Shown here: positions 1 through 7,549 of the stretch, piece after piece
How the letters are laid out: every line of letters begins with the position of its first letter
Numbering within the stretch: the first letter of the stretch is position 1
Assembly (NCBI GenBank): GCA_910578985.1
Contig: CAJTSF010000033.1
Span: forward strand, 12,417-24,791
Origin: an uncultured Odoribacter sp.
Lineage (GTDB): Bacteria; Bacteroidota; Bacteroidia; Bacteroidales; Marinifilaceae
Direction of reading: 5' to 3'
DNA length: 12,375 nt
Made by a program: the position numbers and the translations under genes
The notes under the pieces: model-generated
What the model was told of the DNA's origin: nothing
The model's input: the letters and a program-made list of their open reading frames with translations, nothing else
Database searches by the model: none

Positions 1-652
1 CCACTGCGAAACTCTTTCCCGATCCGGGAGTGCCCAACACGATAGTGGCCCTGAAAGGATTGACGATATTGATCCAGCCGTCCCATTCTTTCTTCCGGTA
101 CACGAACTTGGTGGGCAGATTTACCGAGTATTCGTTTTCCATCAGGACGGTGTTCTGCATGAATGATTCATTCTCCATGTTGAACACGTCATCCATCAGG
201 TCGTTTTTCAGCATACGGCTTACCCACACGCCGGCCATCAGCATCAGGATATATCCGGCCGTGAGCGTTGCCGTGTACAGTCCGGCCTTGGCTATGGAAG
301 ATATCGGCAGTTCCAGCATCCACCAGTTCATAAAAAACAGCACCAGTCCGCCGAGAAAGAAAGCATAAATTTTATTCCAGGTCATATCCCGGTTCTTGAC
401 CCCTTTCGTGCCCAGACAGGAAAGTGCGAGGAATATGAGCGCGAATACCTTTGTCAATAGAAGGCTCCTGAACAGTCCCGCCGTCCGTTGGAAGTTCAGC
501 AGGATCTTATCCACAATTCCGATGGAGATACCCATGTCGGAGAATGCCTGATAACAGTACCAGTATACATGAATCACTAAAAACAGGATGGATACGGCCC
601 GCATGAACTCCATTGTCTTGGCCAATCCGCGAATGTCGTCTTCTTGTTGCAT
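1..652 (-). CDS. mobC: MobC, TraD/TraG-family conjugative coupling protein (5' part)
   Basis: This is the inner-membrane coupling protein (T4CP), the ATPase that passes the relaxase-DNA complex to the mating channel. Reading leftwards from ATG at 650-652, the frame stays open to the window edge for 217 codons, so the C-terminal two thirds or so is missing. The N-terminus has a YWYCY motif (residues 30-34) at the end of a membrane segment, as in the YWFCY domain of Bacteroidetes coupling proteins. More hydrophobic helices follow up to about residue 145. A Walker A motif, GTPGSGKS (207-214), lies at the very edge. The gene follows mobB by 35 bp on the same strand, so mobA-mobB-mobC looks like one operon. 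The family assignment is firm; only the missing part limits it. It is not listed as a complete reading frame because its stop lies outside the window. Confidence 0.93.
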   Translation of the reverse strand, partial: MQQEDDIRGLAKTMEFMRAVSILFLVIHVYWYCYQAFSDMGISIGIVDKILLNFQRTAGLFRSLLLTKVFALIFLALSCLGTKGVKNRDMTWNKIYAFFLGGLVLFFMNWWMLELPISSIAKAGLYTATLTAGYILMLMAGVWVSRMLKNDLMDDVFNMENESFMQNTVLMENEYSVNLPTKFVYRKKEWDGWINIVNPFRATIVLGTPGSGKSFAV

Positions 653-687
653 AATCGTATGGTTTTAATTGAATGAATAATCGGGTT

Positions 688-1938
688 TCAAAGGCCGCGT
701 GAACGGCGTTTTTTCTTTTTCTTCTTTTGCAGCATTCGCGCGAGGGCTTCCTCTTGCGCGTCAGGACCGTTGGCATCGAAAGAAAACATGCCGAACGCCT
801 GCTCGATGGAACTCTCCATGTCACCGGAGCGGAGCGACTGCATATGCTCGCCGAACAAGGGGGCTTGCGGCAGGACGGCATCTTCCGGAGAGCGGAACAG
901 CTTCTCGAACACGTTGGCGGAAAATTCTTTTCCCAACCGGGAACCGTTGTAGACCTCCTTGTTGTTATGGTCGATAAACGTGACCCCGTAGATGCGGCCT
1001 TCATCGTTGGTTCTAAAAACCGTGTCGATGCCCCGTTCACGCAACAGATCCATAAACGCTTTCTTACTGCCCATGCAGCCGTGCATGGCAAGTGCCACCT
1101 CGTTCCGGATTTTCGGTTGCCATTTCTTCGCCTTGAACTCCCCGGCGTTGTAGCGGAGCCGTTTCTCCAATCCCTGATACCCGAAACGTTTGTCGATAAG
1201 CGAGGACTTGATGGGTGCGCTGACCGCCTTGCCGTTGTCGTCCGTAACGGCATAGACAATGCCCGTGTAGGGAACGCCCCCGTGTTCCCCCTTGACCTGT
1301 TTGGCTTCGATGTTGAAACAGGAAAGCAGGGCGCTGTACTCGCCGAATGTCTGGAAACGGTAGGCCGTGAAGACGCTTTTGAGAATATTGGATACCTGCC
1401 GTTTCAGCTCGCCTTGCGTGTAGTCGGCTTTTTTCAGGTAAATGCCGAGCTGTTCATCCTTCTTGTCCGCATGTTGCTTTAACCCGAACTTCCGTTCCAG
1501 TTCCCGACATGCTTTCATCGAACGGTTCCACTCGTAGGCATCATCTATCTTTTCGCCTTTCTCATTCACGCAGGTGGAAACGATGTGGATATGCCGACGG
1601 CCGATGTCCTCGTGCATATATACAATGTACGGCTGGTCGCCGTACCCCATTTTATCCATGTACTCCTTTGCCAGATTGGCGAATTGCGCGTCCGTCAGCT
1701 TGTCTTCGGGAGACGGGTTGAGCGAGATGTGCAGGATGGGTTTCTCCGTGTTCCTGTTGGCAAGCAGGTAACTCTCGAACGCCCACATCGTCCGTTGCAT
1801 CAGACGGTCCGGACTGTCCGTGATGTCGGCAATCATCCGGTTGCCGGAAATGATGCGGGCATGGGAATCGCCGACCTTCTGCTGGTTGTAGGCTATCGCC
1901 CCGTAGAGCGATGCGCCGCGGTTGATTTTCGCTACCAT
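688..1938 (-). CDS. mobB: MobB relaxase (relaxase/mobilization nuclease family)
   Basis: This is the DNA-nicking transesterase that cuts oriT and pilots the transferred strand. The 416-aa protein has the N-terminal relaxase domain of the PF03432 type. Visible features are an N-terminal YNQQKV segment (Tyr17, a candidate catalytic tyrosine along with Tyr12), LHISLNP around residue 70, and the metal-binding histidine cluster YMHEDIGRRHIHIV (His109, His116, His118). The His-x-His signature and YNxxKV motif fit the Bacteroidetes MobB group. The C-terminus ends in a run of lysines and arginines encoded by a homopolymer-rich stretch near 700-730, probably a DNA-binding tail and a spot prone to frameshifts. 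The start at 1936-1938 lies 3 bp after the mobA stop, which points to translational coupling. Its partners are MobA at oriT and MobC at the membrane. The length is normal for the family. Confidence 0.95.
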   Translation of the reverse strand: MVAKINRGASLYGAIAYNQQKVGDSHARIISGNRMIADITDSPDRLMQRTMWAFESYLLANRNTEKPILHISLNPSPEDKLTDAQFANLAKEYMDKMGYGDQPYIVYMHEDIGRRHIHIVSTCVNEKGEKIDDAYEWNRSMKACRELERKFGLKQHADKKDEQLGIYLKKADYTQGELKRQVSNILKSVFTAYRFQTFGEYSALLSCFNIEAKQVKGEHGGVPYTGIVYAVTDDNGKAVSAPIKSSLIDKRFGYQGLEKRLRYNAGEFKAKKWQPKIRNEVALAMHGCMGSKKAFMDLLRERGIDTVFRTNDEGRIYGVTFIDHNNKEVYNGSRLGKEFSANVFEKLFRSPEDAVLPQAPLFGEHMQSLRSGDMESSIEQAFGMFSFDANGPDAQEEALARMLQKKKKKKRRSRGL

Positions 1939-1941
1939 AAC

Positions 1942-2391
1942 TTATAGGGATTGACGGTTACGGTTCAGGTATTTCTCCTCGTATTCCCGGGTCAGCGCGA
2001 TGATCTGCCTGCTGAGAACCACTAATTCCATCGTGGTCTTTTCCAATTTGTACAGCAAGGCAAGCGCACGCTTGTCGCTGAAATTGCTCTTGACGGCCTT
2101 TACCGTCTGGTTGTAATTGTTGCCTATCGCCTGGAACTGGTGGTAGAAATTGGTCAGCCGGACGTAGTAATCCATCGTCGCCTTGTCGATTTTTACCACC
2201 TTGATTTCACGTCCGAAAAGCATGGACTTGATGAATTTCGACCGTTGGGAAAGTCCCGATTGCTCGAAAAGAAGCTCGAATTTCCCGTTCTCTTCCGAGT
2301 TCAGTTTGATGCCGTAGCGGAAAACGGCGGGATCGCTCTTGGGCTTTCTGCCTGCCGTCCTTCTCTTTTTAGGGTTGTTTTCTGTTGCCAT
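1942..2391 (-). CDS. mobA: MobA, relaxosome accessory protein (ribbon-helix-helix type)
   Basis: MobA is a small DNA-binding partner of the relaxase that helps recognise or open oriT. I place the start at ATG 2389-2391, giving 149 aa that begin MATENNPKKRR. The frame stays open upstream to 2520, but that extension crosses the oriT-like hairpins and reads as non-native protein. After a basic N-terminal tail comes a RHH-like segment: FRYGIKLNSEE, then SGLSQRSKFIKSMLFGR. This is the pattern of MobC/MobA-type mobilisation accessory proteins. Helical sequence follows to the C-terminus. The gene is first in the leftward mob operon and its stop is 3 bp before mobB. The functional name rests on this motif pattern and on its place directly before the relaxase gene. 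Confidence 0.88.
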   Translation of the reverse strand: MATENNPKKRRTAGRKPKSDPAVFRYGIKLNSEENGKFELLFEQSGLSQRSKFIKSMLFGREIKVVKIDKATMDYYVRLTNFYHQFQAIGNNYNQTVKAVKSNFSDKRALALLYKLEKTTMELVVLSRQIIALTREYEEKYLNRNRQSL

Positions 2392-2427
2392 ATCACTTGT
2401 TTTTTGTTGTTCCTGTCTGTCCGCCAG

Positions 2428-2527
2428 GATTTCCGACTTTGGAGGAAATCCCTCCCGAGCCGTCAGGCGAGCGGCAAGTTGTTTTGGGATGCCCGAATTA
2501 TTTCGGGCGGCCCAAAACACAACTTGC
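2428..2527. other. Candidate origin of transfer (oriT): stacked inverted repeats
   Basis: Directly upstream of mobA are three inverted repeats. The largest is a near-perfect hairpin at 2474-2527: GCAAGTTGT+TTTGGG on the left pairs with CCCAAA+ACAACTTGC on the right, with a 2-nt bulge (2517-2518). An inner arm GCCCGAA (2491-2497) pairs with TTCGGGC (2502-2508) around a 4-nt loop. Nearer mobA, GATTTCC (2428-2434) can pair with GGAAATC (2444-2450). Alternatively GGAGG (2441-2445) pairs with CCTCC (2451-2455); the two are mutually exclusive. Relaxase oriTs are typically such structures next to the mob operon. The exact nic site cannot be read from the sequence. Another reading is a leader structure controlling mobA expression. 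Confidence 0.5.
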
Positions 2528-2614
2528 TATGTTCGCTTGAACATGAATTTGCCTTTCGTCAAATTATCGGGGCCGGTGAAACTTTCGGGTTTCGCGGGGT
2601 ATATCCGATGTCTC

Positions 2615-3020
2615 TGCAAACCATGACGGGACCGGTTGCAAAGTTACCGGTAAGAATCTGTGTGATAAATAGTTAAGATGGTGTAACAGAATGTCATACG
2701 GTGTCATATATCGGCATCGGGCTCCGATTCCGCATGGGATAGACAAGAAAGGCTTTTATTTGCAGCCTGAACGGTTGCAGCACACCGGACAACAACGGTT
2801 TGGGGCATGATTGCACGGACGGTTGCATGAAGGCAAGCATACAACCGGGCATTATCGGTTGCAACCATATAACCGTGCCACCATGCCACCATGCAATCAA
2901 CCATGTAACCGTGCAATCATTTAAGGGTGTAACCACCCGGACATGCAACCGGCCGGTGATGCACGCAACCGTTCATGCAGCCGGTAAACCATATAAGCAA
3001 ACAGTGATGCAAACAACCAG
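2615..3020. repeat. Array of degenerate TGCAACC / GGTTGCA motifs upstream of traA
   Basis: The non-coding region before the ParA-like gene is filled with variants of one short motif in both orientations. Examples are TGCAAACC (2615-2622), CCGGTTGCA (2632-2640), CGGTTGCAG (2772-2780), CGGTTGCAT (2820-2828), the perfect palindrome GGTTGCAACC (2857-2866), ATGCAATC (2891-2898), ATGCAACCGG (2943-2952), CGCAACCG (2964-2971) and ATGCAAACAACC (3007-3018). ATGATTGCACGG (2807-2818) is an exact inverted copy of CCGTGCAATCAT (2909-2920), and AACCATATAA occurs twice (2863-2872, 2987-2996). Such density suggests a multi-site protein-binding region, for instance a regulator site, a partition-like centromere or part of the transfer origin. 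The long open frames that cross it are by-products of the repeats. Confidence 0.6.
2631..2651 (-). promoter_or_regulatory. Candidate mobA promoter inside a paired ACCGGT operator
   Basis: On the minus strand 2646-2639 reads TAACTTTG, a perfect match to the Bacteroidetes -7 consensus TAnnTTTG, pointing towards mobA about 250 bp away. It sits between two copies of the palindrome ACCGGT (2631-2636 and 2646-2651, overlapping the box by one base). This arrangement suits a repressor site. I see no good -33 TTTG at the expected spacing, so the promoter call is tentative. The transcript would carry the oriT hairpins in its leader. Confidence 0.35.
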
Positions 3021-3038
3021 TAATAACTTAAAACAATA

Positions 3039-3806
3039 ATGATTATGGACAAGGAAACATTATTTGTTGCACTCAGCAACCAGAAAGGCGGCGTCGGAAA
3101 ATCGGCTTTCACGATTCTGCTCGCCAGTTATTTTCACTACGTGGAAAATCTGAACGTGGCGGTCATCGACTGCGACTCACCCCAGCACAGCCTCGTGCGT
3201 ATGCGGGAGAGGGACAAAAAAGCCATTGACCGGAGCGGCCATTACAAGCAGATGATGATGGCGCAGTGGGAGCGCATCCAAAAGAAAGCCTACCCGATTG
3301 TAGGCGTCAGGGCGGAGAAAGCGAGGGAAGCTGCCGATGAGCTGGTAAGAAACAGCGAAAATCATATTGACTTGGTTCTGGTCGATCTGCCGGGTACGGT
3401 GGACGCGCAGGGCGTGTTCCGTACCATTGTCAATATGGATTACGTGATTACCCCGATTACGGCGGACAAGATGGTCATGCAGAGCAGCCTCTCTTTCTCC
3501 ACCACCGTGCTGGACTATATCCGCGACAGACCCGAAATCCCGCTGAAGGACATCCTTTTCTTCTGGAACAAGATAGAACGCAGGGCCAATACCGAGGTGT
3601 TCGACATCTACCGGATGATGATGCAACGGCTGAAGCTGACGGTGTTGGAAACCACTGTTCCCGACACGTGCCGCTACGATAAGGAACTGTCCGTCAGCAG
3701 CAAGAGTTATTTCCGCTGTACGCTTCTACCGCCTCCGACCAAGTTGCTGAAAGGGAGCGGATTCGTGGAGCTGGCAAACGAACTGAAAGAGAAACTTAAA
3801 CTGTAA
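3039..3806 (+). CDS. traA: TraA, ParA-family ATPase of the conjugative transposon
   Basis: This 255-aa protein is a deviant-Walker ATPase of the ParA/MinD type, found at the head of tra operons in Bacteroidetes conjugative transposons. Its exact job in transfer is not settled; DNA or machinery positioning is the usual inference. The sequence shows Walker A NQKGGVGKS (residues 14-22) with the signature lysine, the A' motif DCDSPQHS (44-51), and Walker B LVLVDLPG (112-119, Asp116). The start could be ATG 3039 or ATG 3045, giving MDKETLF; the second is equally plausible. The stop overlaps the next start (TAATG), so the two genes are coupled. No ParB-like partner is encoded in the window, although the following DUF3408 protein has a DNA-binding look and a repeat array lies directly upstream. 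Confidence 0.92.
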   Translation: MIMDKETLFVALSNQKGGVGKSAFTILLASYFHYVENLNVAVIDCDSPQHSLVRMRERDKKAIDRSGHYKQMMMAQWERIQKKAYPIVGVRAEKAREAADELVRNSENHIDLVLVDLPGTVDAQGVFRTIVNMDYVITPITADKMVMQSSLSFSTTVLDYIRDRPEIPLKDILFFWNKIERRANTEVFDIYRMMMQRLKLTVLETTVPDTCRYDKELSVSSKSYFRCTLLPPPTKLLKGSGFVELANELKEKLKL

Positions 3807-4237
3807 TGCGTATGGCAAAGAAAATAGTCGAGGTGGATGAAGACCTCCTCAAAGGAATGATGACGAGCGATATCCCCCTGTATGGAAGGGATACGGAACC
3901 TGCATTGAAAAAAGCGGCGACAGCCGAACCGGAAAATATCTCTGACGCTCCGGCGGAAAGAGAGGTCTCGGAGCAACCGAAGTCAGCCAGGAACCGACGA
4001 AAAAAGGAAAGCGGTTCGGATTACCGGGAGCTTTTTTTGGTCAATACGCCGAGCCCTAACCGTTCGCAGACCTATATCAACCGGGATATATACGAACGTA
4101 TCAAACGCTTCCTGCCGCTTATCGCGCCGGAGGTCAGCATCGCCAGTTACATCAGCAATATCCTGGGTGACCATATAGAGCGGCATTGGGAAGAGATCAA
4201 TGAAATGTACAGTCGGGAACTTTCTAAACCGTTGTAG
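3806..4237 (+). CDS. DUF3408 conjugative-transposon protein (TraB/TraC-type)
   Basis: This 143-aa protein belongs to the group annotated as DUF3408 or TraB/TraC in Bacteroidetes conjugative transposons; the letter varies between elements, so I give no symbol. The first two thirds are hydrophilic, with a basic patch ARNRRKK around residues 61-67. The C-terminal part (about 88-130) begins SQTYINRDIYERIKRF and continues with ASYISNILGDHIERHW, which resembles a ribbon-helix-helix DNA-binding fold. The gene overlaps the traA stop (TAATG), with an alternative start at 3812. That, plus RHH character, makes it a possible functional partner of the ParA-like ATPase, in the way small RHH proteins partner ParA in some partition systems; this role is inference. 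The traD start follows 2 bp after its stop. Confidence 0.82.
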   Translation: MRMAKKIVEVDEDLLKGMMTSDIPLYGRDTEPALKKAATAEPENISDAPAEREVSEQPKSARNRRKKESGSDYRELFLVNTPSPNRSQTYINRDIYERIKRFLPLIAPEVSIASYISNILGDHIERHWEEINEMYSRELSKPL

Positions 4238-4239
4238 CC

Positions 4240-4929
4240 ATGGAAATCTATTTTTATTTCAGTGTCAAGACGGTATGCTGCGGGTATCTCTTTTATCGCC
4301 TGTGGATTTTTCTGTTCAGGCAACGGATATACGGCTTGTGGGAGGATATGGTAAAATACCTTCCCAAAAAGAAAAAGAAACCGGCTGAGCCGGTCACCGC
4401 TCCGAAGGTTGATGACAACGAGGTCATCGGCAAGACGAATATCGTCTATCTGGAAGATCCGGAAATCGCCTGCAAGGTTCCGGCCCGTAGCGAACCGCTT
4501 CCTCCGGCGGAGGAGATGGAAGAAGAGGAGGATATTTCCGCGGATGATGTGGAATCCACTTTTACCGGTAACCCTCCGGGCGGATTGTCCGAAGAAGAGA
4601 AAGCGGAACTGATGTCGGATTACGTGTCGGAAGTGGACGAGGACTTTTCCACGGGTATGACCTACGAGGACATGATGAATGCCGTCGGCGTGCTGACGGG
4701 AGAAAATCGCGATACGAACGACGAAAAGGTTGTCCGTACCGTCAAGTCGATATACGACATACGGCAGACCGAGATATTCGATTTTTTCACCACCGAAGTG
4801 AGCAACATCGAACTGGTGGAGAGTCTTTTCAAGGAGTGTCTGGACGAATACGGTGAGCCTTTGCCGCAACGGAAAAAGGCAACACCGCCGGAATCGGAGG
4901 AAAAGTTTGATTGGGATAAATATATATAA
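4240..4929 (+). CDS. traD: TraD-type conjugative transposon protein
   Basis: This 229-aa protein is the third gene of the traA block. It starts with a hydrophobic, aromatic- and cysteine-rich segment (residues about 3-28, a likely membrane anchor), then a lysine cluster KKKKK near 43-48. A long acidic region follows, rich in Glu and Asp with a proline-rich stretch near 83-92. The C-terminal third (about 165-229) is mixed helical and ends FDWDKYI. This layout and position match the gene called traD in CTnDOT-like elements. No catalytic motif is visible and the biochemical role is unknown. It is the last backbone gene before the AT-rich cargo; the next backbone gene, traE, is 5.7 kb downstream. 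Confidence 0.72.
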   Translation: MEIYFYFSVKTVCCGYLFYRLWIFLFRQRIYGLWEDMVKYLPKKKKKPAEPVTAPKVDDNEVIGKTNIVYLEDPEIACKVPARSEPLPPAEEMEEEEDISADDVESTFTGNPPGGLSEEEKAELMSDYVSEVDEDFSTGMTYEDMMNAVGVLTGENRDTNDEKVVRTVKSIYDIRQTEIFDFFTTEVSNIELVESLFKECLDEYGEPLPQRKKATPPESEEKFDWDKYI

Positions 4930-4965
4930 ACATCATTGACACTGATAGTCCTTTGTTGTTTTATT

Positions 4966-5010
4966 ATATTACCTTAGTATTGGGATTATTCCCTATACTT
5001 AAGGTAATAT
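4966..5010. terminator. Hairpin between convergent traD and the protease gene
   Basis: A long imperfect inverted repeat lies between the converging genes. ATATTACCTTAGTAT (4966-4980) pairs with ATACTTAAGGTAATAT (4995-5010) with a single bulged base, and GGGA/TCCC (4982-4985 / 4990-4993) pair inside around TTAT. The position suits a bidirectional terminator, but neither strand has a clear T-tract after the stem. A relic of the cargo's insertion end is an alternative reading. Confidence 0.45.
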
Positions 5011-5024
5011 TGGTATAAAATATT

Positions 5025-7544
5025 TCAACTTACGCCACCAATGGGAATGTCGATTTCAACAGGTGTTTCAATTCTTGCCGCTATTTTGGTAGTGACAACA
5101 TTATACAAATCCACTTCCGCAGCCGGAGTTTCTAATGATACAATCAAAGAATACCTTATCCGACTGTTGTATCGATTAAGATTTGTTCTCATTTTCCACC
5201 AACCACTAACTGGAAAAACAGCAATCATATTACAGGAAGCAAGGTCAGCAGCAGTTGTTATTATCATATCACTGTGAATAGATCCAACACTTCTGTTTTT
5301 CATGCCTATTAACCATCTTCCACTATCATTTTCTACTAAATCGATATTGGCAGCATCAGCATCCTCCGATTCTACATACTTATTAATTCGCCTTTTAAAT
5401 TGTTCTTGGGTTTCCTGTGGGTTATTAACATCAAACCTTAAACCGCAAGATTGATACGTATATTTATCCTTCCAGCCTATTTCACCGGGACTTGGTTCAA
5501 TAAAATAAGAAAGAGTTATTCTTAATGTTGTGTTTAATTCCCCTAAACTCTCTAATAATTCTTTCGGCCACGGTAAATCAATGAAATGCATTTCATTTAA
5601 AGAAACTGTGGAACCATTTTTTGTATAAGGTTTTAAGGAATTTTGCGATATATAAGTAAATCCATTTTCTGTACTATATAGCGCACGTTCTCTATTTGGA
5701 ATACCATAACCACAAGAACGTAAAAGCTTTTTTATATTAGTTCTTCCTACAACATTAAATTGGCGAAGCATTGTATCTGACCATCTTGCAGAGTGTACGA
5801 TTAGTGCACGAAGACTCTCAGCCCATAAATCGGGATAGATTGCCGCAATTTCACCTGCAAGATTTGAAGCAAGAGCGCAAGAGGCACTTGTCATATTAAA
5901 AGACTCAAATTGTCTAAACTGAATATTCTTTGAAGTTGTAAGGATTCCTAAAGCATCATGTTCAGTATAAGGAGGAAAGTCATTTCCTGTTTTTATTAAA
6001 TTTCCACCTTCAAAAACAACATCGGGTTTTATTGGCCATTTTTTATCCCACAAAAAGGAGGTTGAACTAAAAGGTGAGATACCTCCACTTGGAGCAACTC
6101 GTTCAAACTCATCATAATATTTGTCGTTTATTTGAATTTTCTCTGTATATGCGCCAATTGTTAAACAATTCCATGATTGCCCCGGATTATGTACTGATTG
6201 AAGAGTATTTCCATCCGGATAATTATTCCACACTTCTTCATCATATACATTTCCTGCTGCAACAATTATTAGTCTTGGGGTTTCTTCTGATGTCCCTACG
6301 CACATATCATCCAAAGCCGCAGACCAAGAGGAAGGGCGCCCTTTGTCATGGGTATCAGAAGATGTTACAGCCATACAATACAGGATCTTTTTGTCTGGAA
6401 TTTTTATTTCTACCTTATAAATGCACTGTTTTGTAATATCTCCCCAAAGCTCTTTCGGATTTTCGCCAACGTCCGGAAGTAGTTTTACTGAACACAAGGT
6501 ATGCTTTACTTCTACAGGGGCATTATGTTCTAAAGAACGTGACAAATCACCATAAGCACAGACACCAGCCATCATTGTCCCATGTCCTTTTCTATCCGCA
6601 GTAGTCCATTGGCTATCATAAGCAAGGCAATGAGCACTTTGTAATACTGGAGAGAGTAGTCTATGTCCGCTATTAACACCAGTATCAATTACACAAACTG
6701 ATATATTTGATTGGTCATTTACCACAAGTCTATTTAACAAATCCTCAACCCATTCATTTTGATCACTTGGACTTTCGTTTGTCCAAAAATTCGCTGTTTC
6801 TTTCCCAGCTTTTAGTTCTGCTAAATTATCCGAACTATTTAAAATCTGAATTAGTGATTCGTTGTTTGCATATACTAACAATACTGCTCTTTCTGGAAAT
6901 AATAAATAGTTCGGCTTAAAACTAATTCCTAATGTTGTGAGCAAATTAGTGAATTGGGTTATTTGTTCTTGTTTATCAGCCGATTCATCTATTTTTATCC
7001 ACACTTCAACCCAATTATAATTTTCATTGGGAAGAAGTTGTAGTGAATCTGTCCAAAATGAATTAAGTAAGGCTATATGTATATCTTCTATACTATTAAT
7101 CAATTTCTGATTTTTGGGATTTCCCTTTTGAGTAACCTTAGTTGCATAATCCCGCAATTTATTCAGAAATTTGCTTTCCTGTCCTCTTGGTATATATACT
7201 GTCGCATAAGTTTCTGTATTTCCATTAATATCTGTAATATCTCTAACATTCATTAAACGCATTCCAGCATTAATGGCTTCAAGGCTTTGAGTAACCAAAT
7301 CATAATTTTGCTTCCCTTTAAATTCCACGTATGTGCCTGTACGAGTAGGTAACGAAAGTGCACTCCGTTGAACTTTCATATTACTGTCAGCTTCTCGCAT
7401 CCTATCAAATTTATCCTCTAAAGAAACAGCATGAGAAGCTCTATCTCTGTTAGGAACATTTGGTCCTCCTGCTGGCTTTTGTCCGGGAGAATAACGAATT
7501 GTATCTGCTAAATCAGGAAGTTTAATATGATCATATCTACCCAT
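5025..7544 (-). CDS. ietS: Subtilisin-like serine protease (S8), IetS-like effector
   Basis: This 839-aa S8 peptidase is the probable effector of an ATPase-protease defence pair of the IetAS type. The catalytic triad is complete: Asp287 in VIDTGVNSGH, His321 in GHGTMMAG and Ser553 in MTSASCALAS, with the oxyanion Asn432 in VAAGN. The usual GTSMAxP serine motif is altered to M-T-S-A-S-C-A, as often seen in distant subtilases. There is no signal peptide, so it should act in the cytoplasm. About 270 residues precede the protease domain, far longer than a classic propeptide, and about 240 residues follow it; both could sense or bind targets. The ATG lies 5 bp after the ATPase stop. The DNA is AT-rich, unlike the tra genes, indicating separate acquisition. 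That it is a subtilase is certain; the defence role is inferred from the pairing. Confidence 0.9.
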   Translation of the reverse strand: MGRYDHIKLPDLADTIRYSPGQKPAGGPNVPNRDRASHAVSLEDKFDRMREADSNMKVQRSALSLPTRTGTYVEFKGKQNYDLVTQSLEAINAGMRLMNVRDITDINGNTETYATVYIPRGQESKFLNKLRDYATKVTQKGNPKNQKLINSIEDIHIALLNSFWTDSLQLLPNENYNWVEVWIKIDESADKQEQITQFTNLLTTLGISFKPNYLLFPERAVLLVYANNESLIQILNSSDNLAELKAGKETANFWTNESPSDQNEWVEDLLNRLVVNDQSNISVCVIDTGVNSGHRLLSPVLQSAHCLAYDSQWTTADRKGHGTMMAGVCAYGDLSRSLEHNAPVEVKHTLCSVKLLPDVGENPKELWGDITKQCIYKVEIKIPDKKILYCMAVTSSDTHDKGRPSSWSAALDDMCVGTSEETPRLIIVAAGNVYDEEVWNNYPDGNTLQSVHNPGQSWNCLTIGAYTEKIQINDKYYDEFERVAPSGGISPFSSTSFLWDKKWPIKPDVVFEGGNLIKTGNDFPPYTEHDALGILTTSKNIQFRQFESFNMTSASCALASNLAGEIAAIYPDLWAESLRALIVHSARWSDTMLRQFNVVGRTNIKKLLRSCGYGIPNRERALYSTENGFTYISQNSLKPYTKNGSTVSLNEMHFIDLPWPKELLESLGELNTTLRITLSYFIEPSPGEIGWKDKYTYQSCGLRFDVNNPQETQEQFKRRINKYVESEDADAANIDLVENDSGRWLIGMKNRSVGSIHSDMIITTAADLASCNMIAVFPVSGWWKMRTNLNRYNSRIRYSLIVSLETPAAEVDLYNVVTTKIAARIETPVEIDIPIGGVS

Positions 7545-7549
7545 AGTAA

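Noticed and set aside
507..1259. 250-aa minus-strand frame overlapping mobB
   Set aside because: Arg/Ser-rich translation of the wrong frame of mobB and of the mobB-mobC junction; the mobB frame holds the relaxase motifs.
2392..2520. Upstream extension of mobA giving a 192-aa protein
   Set aside because: The extra 43 residues are encoded by the oriT-like hairpins and do not resemble the start of mobilisation accessory proteins; MATENN at 2391 is a better start.
2704..2948. Minus-strand open frames rich in Met, Val, Trp and His across the repeat array
   Set aside because: Their repetitive composition simply follows the TGCAACC/ACCATG-type repeats; no family pattern, and two frames overlap the same DNA.
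2601..3020. CRISPR array
   Set aside because: The motifs are short, degenerate, in both orientations and unevenly spaced, with no constant repeat or unique spacers and no cas genes.
4147..4869. 240-aa minus-strand frame opposite traD
   Set aside because: Antisense shadow; the plus frame is tightly packed with the upstream tra genes and has a sensible domain layout.
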